This document shows, piece by piece, positions 60,057-64,000 of a stretch of DNA of 64,000 nt. Below the pieces are notes generated by a model. That model saw only the letters and a program-made list of their open reading frames with translations. It did no database searches and had not been told where the DNA came from. The stretch lies in assembly GCA_016235425.1 (NCBI GenBank), contig JACRLC010000008.1:18002-82001 (forward strand). The letters run 5' to 3'. Each line of letters begins with the position of its first letter. Within the stretch, counting starts at the first letter, position 1. The stretch comes from Chloroflexota bacterium. GTDB taxonomy: Bacteria; Chloroflexota; Anaerolineae; Anaerolineales; Villigracilaceae. The position numbers and the translations under genes were made by a program.

Positions 60057-60629
60057 TTAAGCGAGCAAATCCTGCTTATGCTGTTCCACTACCGCGTAGT
60101 ACTTGCCTGTTCCCAAAGCCCGGGCCATCTGCAAAGCGCCCTGCAAACTGGACAGGATCAAAGCGGCCTTGCTGACAGGGTCACCGTTGAAGTGAAACAC
60201 GCCTGCATCCCTTCCCTCGCTCAACGTGGCTTGAAGCCAGGTCAGCAGTTCGCTGGTCAATGCTTCGGTTTGCTCGCGCAGTGAAGTGGGGATGGAATTG
60301 AAGTCAATCTCCAACGAGCCGGCCAGACAGACTTTGCCATTGTCTGCGCGGGTGTTGGTGTAAATGCTGAAAAACCAATCCAGCTTTTCCTGAGGGGACA
60401 GGTCCTTTACGCGCGCGTTGTTGATCCACAATTGAAAGCGGTCGCGATAGCGCTTGATCACGGCGCATCCCAGCACCTCTTTCGTTGGGAAGTGATAATG
60501 GATGGCCGCGTTCTTCACCCCCAATTCAGCCGCGATGTGAGCATAACTGAATCCATTGAAGCCTTTATCCTGCATGAAAGATTCAGCCAAATCCAGGATC
60601 GCTCGCTGGGTATTCGTATTTCTGATCAT
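60057..60629 (-). CDS. TetR/AcrR-family regulator
   Basis: 190 residues. N-terminal HTH (AILDLAESFMQDKGFNGFSY...LGVKNAAIHYHFPTKEVL) followed by a helical ligand-binding domain. It lies directly upstream of the hydrolase gene on the same strand. Matching operator sequences stand in front of both genes, indicating self-repression and control of the hydrolase. The inducer is unknown. Confidence 0.9.
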   Translation of the reverse strand: MIRNTNTQRAILDLAESFMQDKGFNGFSYAHIAAELGVKNAAIHYHFPTKEVLGCAVIKRYRDRFQLWINNARVKDLSPQEKLDWFFSIYTNTRADNGKVCLAGSLEIDFNSIPTSLREQTEALTSELLTWLQATLSEGRDAGVFHFNGDPVSKAALILSSLQGALQMARALGTGKYYAVVEQHKQDLLA

Positions 60630-60643
60630 TATGGTGAAATTTT

Positions 60644-60661
60644 ACTTACTAGTTAGTAAGT
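60644..60661. promoter_or_regulatory. TetR-type operator, regulator side
   Basis: ACTTACTAGTTAGTAAGT, 14 bp ahead of the regulator start. Confidence 0.75.
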
Positions 60662-60710
60662 TGTCAATGCCACATTCACCAGCTCCTTCAACCAGCTCAG
60701 GGTAAACTCC

Positions 60711-61010
60711 GGCGCAAAGGACGGGTGCGCGGAATGGTCGCCAGATGGTTCCCGTATTCTATTTGGCTCTGACCGCAGTGGGTCATATCAGGTTTATCTT
60801 ATAAATCCGGATGGCTCAAACTTAACCCAAATTACGGAGGAACCTGCTAATAACTATTGCGGCTCCTGGTCCCCAGACGGCTCCCAGATTGTTTTTACTT
60901 CTGAACGCGATGGCAATACAGAGGTTTATGTGATGAAGACAGATGGTTCCAATCAGATCCGCCTGACAAATGGAACTGCAAATAACGATTCGCCCATTTG
61001 GATTCCATAG
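60711..61010 (+). pseudogene. 3' remnant of a TolB-like beta-propeller gene
   Basis: An open plus-strand frame without a start codon encodes about 100 residues with two clear PD40 blades: AEWSPDGSRILFGSDRSGS with YLINPDGSNLTQIT, and GSWSPDGSQIVFTSERDGN with YVMKTDGSNQIRLT. It ends SPIWIP at a TAG. The 5' part is missing and the preceding bases are the TetR operator region, so this is a truncated gene. Confidence 0.75.
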
Positions 61011-61120
61011 GTCATTGAGAAATTTCCTCCTGCACCCTCTCCTCACTAAACTGCGTCTCAGCCCCTGCCGCACCGCGGGCACGTTCCCAAAATCAGACAT
61101 TGGAAATTTATTATGCCGAT

Positions 61121-61139
61121 CCAACAGTTAAATTGTTGG
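61121..61139. repeat. CCAACA/TGTTGG palindrome
   Basis: CCAACAGTTAAATTGTTGG, one mismatch, followed by AG. GGACTCC/CCAAC family member. No gene is visible in 61011-61222. Confidence 0.55.
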
Positions 61140-61200
61140 AGTTTGGGAGAGGACAAGAGAGAACCCACCCCGTAAACGCATGTTCATGTTAATGCCAGGA

Positions 61201-61228
61201 TTTGTAATTTCACGGCAGGTGCTATAAT
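61201..61228 (+). promoter_or_regulatory. Extended -10 promoter of the small membrane protein gene
   Basis: TGCTATAATG with a TG extension; a weak TTTGTA lies 16 bp upstream. Confidence 0.6.
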
Positions 61229-61285
61229 GATTTTGGTAAGACGAGTTCGAAAATTGTCTGTTCTCTATGGCAAGGAGAGACAACA

Positions 61286-61483
61286 ATGAGTAACAAGAAA
61301 ACAATAGGTATCGCTTTGTTGGCAGTCGGGGCGGTTTTGTTGATCGGTTCGTTGACAGCCGATGCGATTGGGATCGGCAGTGCAACCGGTTTTGGTTATA
61401 AACAAATCGTAGGCGCCGTTGCTGGGGTCATTTTTGCAGTGGTCGGGTTTGTTTTATACTCAGGGAAGCAGACCATTAACTGA
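61286..61483 (+). CDS. Small two-helix membrane protein
   Basis: 65 residues with an AAGGAG site. Two Gly/Ala/Val-rich membrane helices (about 6-26 and 40-60) are separated by TADAIGIGSATGFGYKQ. Promoter and terminator bracket it, so it is a single-gene unit. Function unknown. Confidence 0.75.
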   Translation: MSNKKTIGIALLAVGAVLLIGSLTADAIGIGSATGFGYKQIVGAVAGVIFAVVGFVLYSGKQTIN

Positions 61484-61500
61484 ATAAAATATGGGTTAAG

Positions 61501-61536
61501 ACCAGGCTCCTTACGAACCTGGTTTCTTCGTTTTTT
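61501..61536 (+). terminator. Terminator of the small membrane protein gene
   Basis: ACCAGG pairs with CCTGGT across an 11-base loop, then TTCTTCGTTTTTT. Confidence 0.75.
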
Positions 61537-61589
61537 GCCCCTATCCGCAAGCGCGCATCCAACCAGGATTTCCCGCCTCTGCGTAATGC

Positions 61590-61601
61590 TATAATCATCC
61601 C
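61590..61601 (+). promoter_or_regulatory. Leaderless extended -10 box of the DUF4258 gene
   Basis: TGC-TATAAT, six bases (CATCCC), ATG. Confidence 0.6.
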
Positions 61602-61886
61602 ATGACTTCCCGCCCTATCGTCTTCCGCATCCATGCCATTCAACGCATGTTCGAACGGCGCATCTCTGAAGAAAACGTGCGGCAGGTTCTGCAATCCGGG
61701 GAGATGATCGAAGATTATTCCGACGAGATGCCCTTTCCCAGCGGATTGATGTCTGGCAGGCGCGGCAACCGTCCTTTGCACGTTGTCATGGCGGAGAACA
61801 CAGAAGAGGACGAGACAATTGTCATCACTGTTTATGAACCCGACCCCTCGCAGTGGAAGTCTGGTTTCAGGAACAGGCTGAAATGA
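61602..61886 (+). CDS. DUF4258 protein, putative toxin
   Basis: 94 residues. The DUF4258 pattern is clear: FRIHAIQRMFERRISEENVRQVLQSGE and, near the end, ETIVITVYEPDPSQW. The fold is RelE/BrnT-like and the family is usually paired with YgiT-type zinc-finger proteins, as here, giving a type II toxin-antitoxin module; the RNase role is inference. The last codon overlaps the next ATG (ATGA). Confidence 0.85.
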   Translation: MTSRPIVFRIHAIQRMFERRISEENVRQVLQSGEMIEDYSDEMPFPSGLMSGRRGNRPLHVVMAENTEEDETIVITVYEPDPSQWKSGFRNRLK

Positions 61887-62116
61887 AGTGCGTCATCTGC
61901 AACCAGGCTGAGACCGTTCCCGGCATGACCTCCGTTTTGCTGGAACGCGGCCAGATGAGGTTGACCGTTAACAACGTCCCCGCGCGGATTTGTCCCGACT
62001 GCGGCGAGGCCTACGCCGATGAAACGGTGACTGCCAGCCTCCTGCGCGAAGCCGAGAAGATGGTCAAGGCTGGGATAAAAGTGGATGTACGCGAGTATGA
62101 GATAGGTAAAACCTGA
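61883..62116 (+). CDS. YgiT-type zinc-finger antitoxin
   Basis: 77 residues. Zinc knuckles CVICNQ and CPDCGE with the PARICPDCGEAYADE segment mark the YgiT/MqsA N-terminal family. There is no HTH domain. The start overlaps the toxin gene by 4 bp. The last codon and the stop lie within structured element B, so the C-terminus has been set by that element. Confidence 0.85.
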   Translation: MKCVICNQAETVPGMTSVLLERGQMRLTVNNVPARICPDCGEAYADETVTASLLREAEKMVKAGIKVDVREYEIGKT

Positions 62117-62202
62117 TATGTTTCATCCGCGCCGCTGTCAACCGTGACGCGTGCGTGGACATAGGCCGCGATCAATCAGCCCCTCGCGGAAACATGTCAG
62201 GT
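62111..62202. repeat. 92-nt structured element, copy B
   Basis: Same length and layout as copy A at 47493-47584. Outer stem ACCTGATATGTTT with AAACATGTCAGGT, CAT bulge, CCGCG/CGCGG, inner hairpin GTCA-ACCG-TGAC, and the shared GCGTGGACATAGG. The differences from copy A keep pairing at positions 12/81 and 29/36. Confidence 0.75.
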
Positions 62203-62299
62203 CTGCCTCCCACATCACGCGAGCGCGTGCCCATGCCAGAATTTTAGAACAAATGCACACACACCAAAAGATGTAATACATTGACTTTCAGTTATACTA

Positions 62300-62328
62300 T
62301 TGACACACAGGGTATTCTTTGGTATAAG
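62300..62328 (+). promoter_or_regulatory. Near-consensus sigma70 promoter
   Basis: TTGACA (62300-62305), 17 bp, TATAAG (62323-62328). No protein gene with a ribosome site follows within 200 bp; a series of hairpins does. Confidence 0.75.
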
Positions 62329-62334
62329 AGGGGC

Positions 62335-62522
62335 AGATGGGCGAAATCGCCCTTTGTACCTTGACAACCACCAAATCCAAAGTGCTGTGACATAGCACCC
62401 TCCGCATGTGGGTAAAACCACATCGCTCTTCCTGTGAGAGCCTAAAAACGGTACGAACATTGCCGTTTTCACGCTAGCAGTAGCGACATCGGGCTGACAC
62501 TGCCAATCACGCTGTCTGGCAG
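62335..62522 (+). ncRNA. Candidate structured non-coding RNA
   Basis: Seven short hairpins follow the promoter: GGGCG/CGCCC (62339-62352), GTGCT/AGCAC (62382-62398), ATGTGG/CCACAT (62406-62423), GCTCT/AGAGC (62425-62441), AAAACGG/CCGTTTT (62445-62469), CGCTA/TAGCG (62472-62485) and CTGCCA/TGGCAG (62500-62522). No start codon with a ribosome site and no long frame runs in this direction. The family is unknown. The position just before an IS-interrupted frame is like RNAs that guide IscB/TnpB-type nucleases, but this is speculation. Confidence 0.5.
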
Positions 62523-62782
62523 CAACACGACCAGTATTATCATATGTCTCCGCTGTATGTATGGCAAGCCACGTTGCTTGCGTTCTTTTTATGGATGAGT
62601 CCAAGGCTATATGCCTTTGTCAAGCGCGGACTGAAATGTCGGCAGAATCGCGACTTAAAAAGTCCCTTTTTTCGCGGTGGAAAAGTCCAGTGGGATTTGT
62701 TAAGGTTTGGTCTAAGTGGTGGCACCTCCATGAGAGTGATACAATCGTCAAGCCTGTAGAGGCCTGTCAAAAAGCGCTAAAC

Positions 62783-63565
62783 TCACGCAGGAGCTGGCAG
62801 CTCCGGTTCTGGGCTGGCAAGCGGGCGTCCCAACAATCCGGCTTTGCGTTTCTCCTTGAGGCGATAGCTTTCGCCCTTGATGTTGAGGGTGGTGGAGTAA
62901 TGCAGCAGGCGATCGAGCACGGCGGTGGCCAGGACGGGGTCATTGAAGACCTCGCCCCAATCGAGGAAACTCTTGTTGCTGGTGATGATCAGGCTGGCGC
63001 GTTCGTAACGGCGAGCGACCAGGCGAAAGAACAAACTGGCTTCGGTATTGGAGAGGGGCAGATAGCCAATCTCATCGATGATGAGCACTTTGGGATAGCT
63101 GAGTTGCTGCAAGGTACGCTCCAAGCGGTTTTCGTTGAAGGCCTTCACCAGGCGGGTCATCAATTGTTCCAGGGTGAGGAACAACACCGAGTAACCTGCC
63201 TCCACCGCCTTCACACCCAGAGCGATCGCCAGATGGGTCTTGCCCACGCCAGGCGGACCGAGCAGGATCACATTATGAGCGCGTTCCACGAAGCTCATCC
63301 CGGCCAGTTCGCGCACCTGCTTGCGATCCAGGCTGGGCTGGAAATCGAACTCGAACTGGTCCAGGGTCTTGATCCAGGGGAAGCGCGCCAGTTTGAGACG
63401 AGCTTCGGTGTTGCGTTGAAAACGACCCTGCCATTCGGTTTGCAAGGCTTGCACCAGGAAGTCCTTGTAATCCAGCTGGCGTTGCGAGGCTTGCTCGCAC
63501 ACGGCATCCAGTTGGTGCTCCAAATGATCCAGCTTCAGTTTTTCGAGGAGATGATCCAGTTCCAT
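62783..63565 (-). CDS. istB: IS21-family helper ATPase IstB
   Basis: 260 residues from the ATG at 63565, which overlaps the istA stop (TGATG). AAA+ ATPase that assists the IstA transposase: Walker A LLGPPGVGKTH (102-111), Walker B VLIIDEIGYLP (160-170), sensor-like IITSNKSF. The N-terminal helical part (LLEKLKLDHLEHQLD) is the IstB-specific domain. Intact, so the element may still move if istA is whole. Confidence 0.95.
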   Translation of the reverse strand: MELDHLLEKLKLDHLEHQLDAVCEQASQRQLDYKDFLVQALQTEWQGRFQRNTEARLKLARFPWIKTLDQFEFDFQPSLDRKQVRELAGMSFVERAHNVILLGPPGVGKTHLAIALGVKAVEAGYSVLFLTLEQLMTRLVKAFNENRLERTLQQLSYPKVLIIDEIGYLPLSNTEASLFFRLVARRYERASLIITSNKSFLDWGEVFNDPVLATAVLDRLLHYSTTLNIKGESYRLKEKRKAGLLGRPLASPEPELPAPA

Positions 63566-64000
63566 CACAGCACCTCCTCGTAGACCGCTAGAGAGCGGTT
63601 TTCTACCTGCGGCAACGTGCTTTTCCACATTTCAGCCCGATGTTCAGCCAGCGTGCTCCAGCCTTCCTGTCTGCTTCTCAACTGGTGACTGGCAACCAAC
63701 TGGTCTGCCTGGTAGATCCGCAGCAGACCGTCCAGCCCGATCCGCACCCTCACCCGCTGCCCGGCCAAGGCGGCTGGGACACTGTAGCGGTTGCCGCGCA
63801 CCTCAATGTAGCCATCCCAGGCTGCCTGGCGGTGCTCCAGGTAGGCGGTGTCATAGCGCATCTGCGGCAGAGGTTGGAGAAACGGTTTTTCTCGCTCGAA
63901 GCGCTCCGCCACCACCTCCTTCACCGTTCCTTGCAGACGCGCATCCGCTTCTTCTTTCAGCCACTTTTCAGCCAGTTGGTTCAGGTGTGCCCAGCCCTCG
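63565..64000 (-). CDS. istA: IS21-family transposase IstA, C-terminal part
   Basis: The frame is open from the stop at 63565 to the window edge, giving about 145 residues. EGWAHLNQLAEKWLKEEAD and YIEVRGNRYSVPAALAGQRV are typical of the IstA C-terminal region that follows the DDE catalytic core. The catalytic core is outside the window. Translationally coupled to istB. Confidence 0.9.
   Translation of the reverse strand, partial: EGWAHLNQLAEKWLKEEADARLQGTVKEVVAERFEREKPFLQPLPQMRYDTAYLEHRQAAWDGYIEVRGNRYSVPAALAGQRVRVRIGLDGLLRIYQADQLVASHQLRSRQEGWSTLAEHRAEMWKSTLPQVENRSLAVYEEVL

Larger units (their letters stand above)
62618..64000 (-). mobile_element. IS21-family insertion sequence, incomplete at window end
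   Basis: istA and istB lie on the minus strand. The end next to istB is placed at the TGT of TGTCAAGCGCGGACTGAAAT (62618), because short AAGTCC/GGACTT motifs recur inside it (62624-62690), as in IS21 multiple terminal repeats. A second TGTCAAAAAGCGC at 62765 is an alternative end. The other end and target duplication lie beyond 64000. Confidence 0.75.

Noticed and set aside
62215..62604. Minus-strand frame of 129 codons across the RNA candidate
   Set aside because: No ribosome site or recognisable family, unusual composition, and it crosses the promoter and hairpins on the other strand.
62561..63583. Plus-strand frame of 340 codons across the IS21 end
   Set aside because: Mostly antisense to istB and crosses the IS boundary, so it is not a natural gene. 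Its first 19 codons, before the IS, could belong to an interrupted gene.
1..64000. tRNA or rRNA genes
   Set aside because: All gaps were read for tRNA-like cloverleaf ends and rRNA motifs; none was convincing.

Overview
The window looks like a chromosomal contig from an anaerobic or facultative member of the Chloroflexota, most likely class Anaerolineae. The reasons are an MvhADG-HdrABC hydrogenase/heterodisulfide-reductase-type cluster, lipoproteins and surface proteins with Pro/Thr stalks, NBR1-type Ig and GerMN domains, an F420/deazaflavin-type oxidoreductase, DUF6391 and PucC-like families, and many short palindromic repeats. The taxonomic call is inference; there is no rRNA and no tRNA was recognised.

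Layout. 1-480 is the 5' part of a GH99-like lipoprotein. 745-9931 (minus) is the operon hdrC-hdrB-hdrA-mvhD-mvhG-mvhA. It encodes a soluble [NiFe] hydrogenase joined to an electron-bifurcating Hdr-like core whose HdrA is 1519 residues long: two HdrA halves plus an NfnB/GltD-like module. Upstream on the same strand is a NarL-type response regulator and histidine kinase pair (10187-12375). 12718-15048 holds a universal stress protein, MobA and a radical SAM enzyme. 15172-19003 is a peptide-type ABC importer (binding protein plus two permeases) whose binding protein appears circularly permuted. 19213-30222 is a housekeeping mixture: rhomboid, gmk, an FmdB zinc ribbon, an S51 peptidase, an RRM protein, a HAD protein, an amidase, a Ser/Thr kinase, rsmI, a Ddn-like protein and a HEPN-MNT pair. 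30407-41168 is dominated by extracytoplasmic proteins (S10 peptidase, NBR1-Ig protein, M23 peptidase with GerMN domains, lipoproteins) around a sugar-phosphate isomerase. 41268-49666 holds surE, an ASCH protein, an aldo/keto reductase, two GT-C membrane glycosyltransferases, an alkyltransferase-like protein, holA and DUF6391. 49753-60629 holds membrane proteins, a PucC-like transporter with a MerR-type regulator, PEP carboxylase, a sigma/anti-sigma pair and a TetR-controlled hydrolase. 60711-64000 is accessory: a beta-propeller remnant, a DUF4258-YgiT toxin-antitoxin pair, a promoter followed by a multi-hairpin RNA candidate, and an IS21 element that runs off the window.

Expression. At least eleven genes have a -10-like hexamer exactly six nucleotides before the start codon, consistent with leaderless mRNAs; others have clear Shine-Dalgarno sites. 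Two pairs of 92-nt elements (47493/62111 and 21885/56791) keep a stem-loop design, and the first pair shows compensatory base changes; they are the best candidates here for undescribed RNA elements. Dispersed repeats have also entered several reading frames (hdrA, mobA, the second glycosyltransferase, the PucC-like gene) without breaking them.
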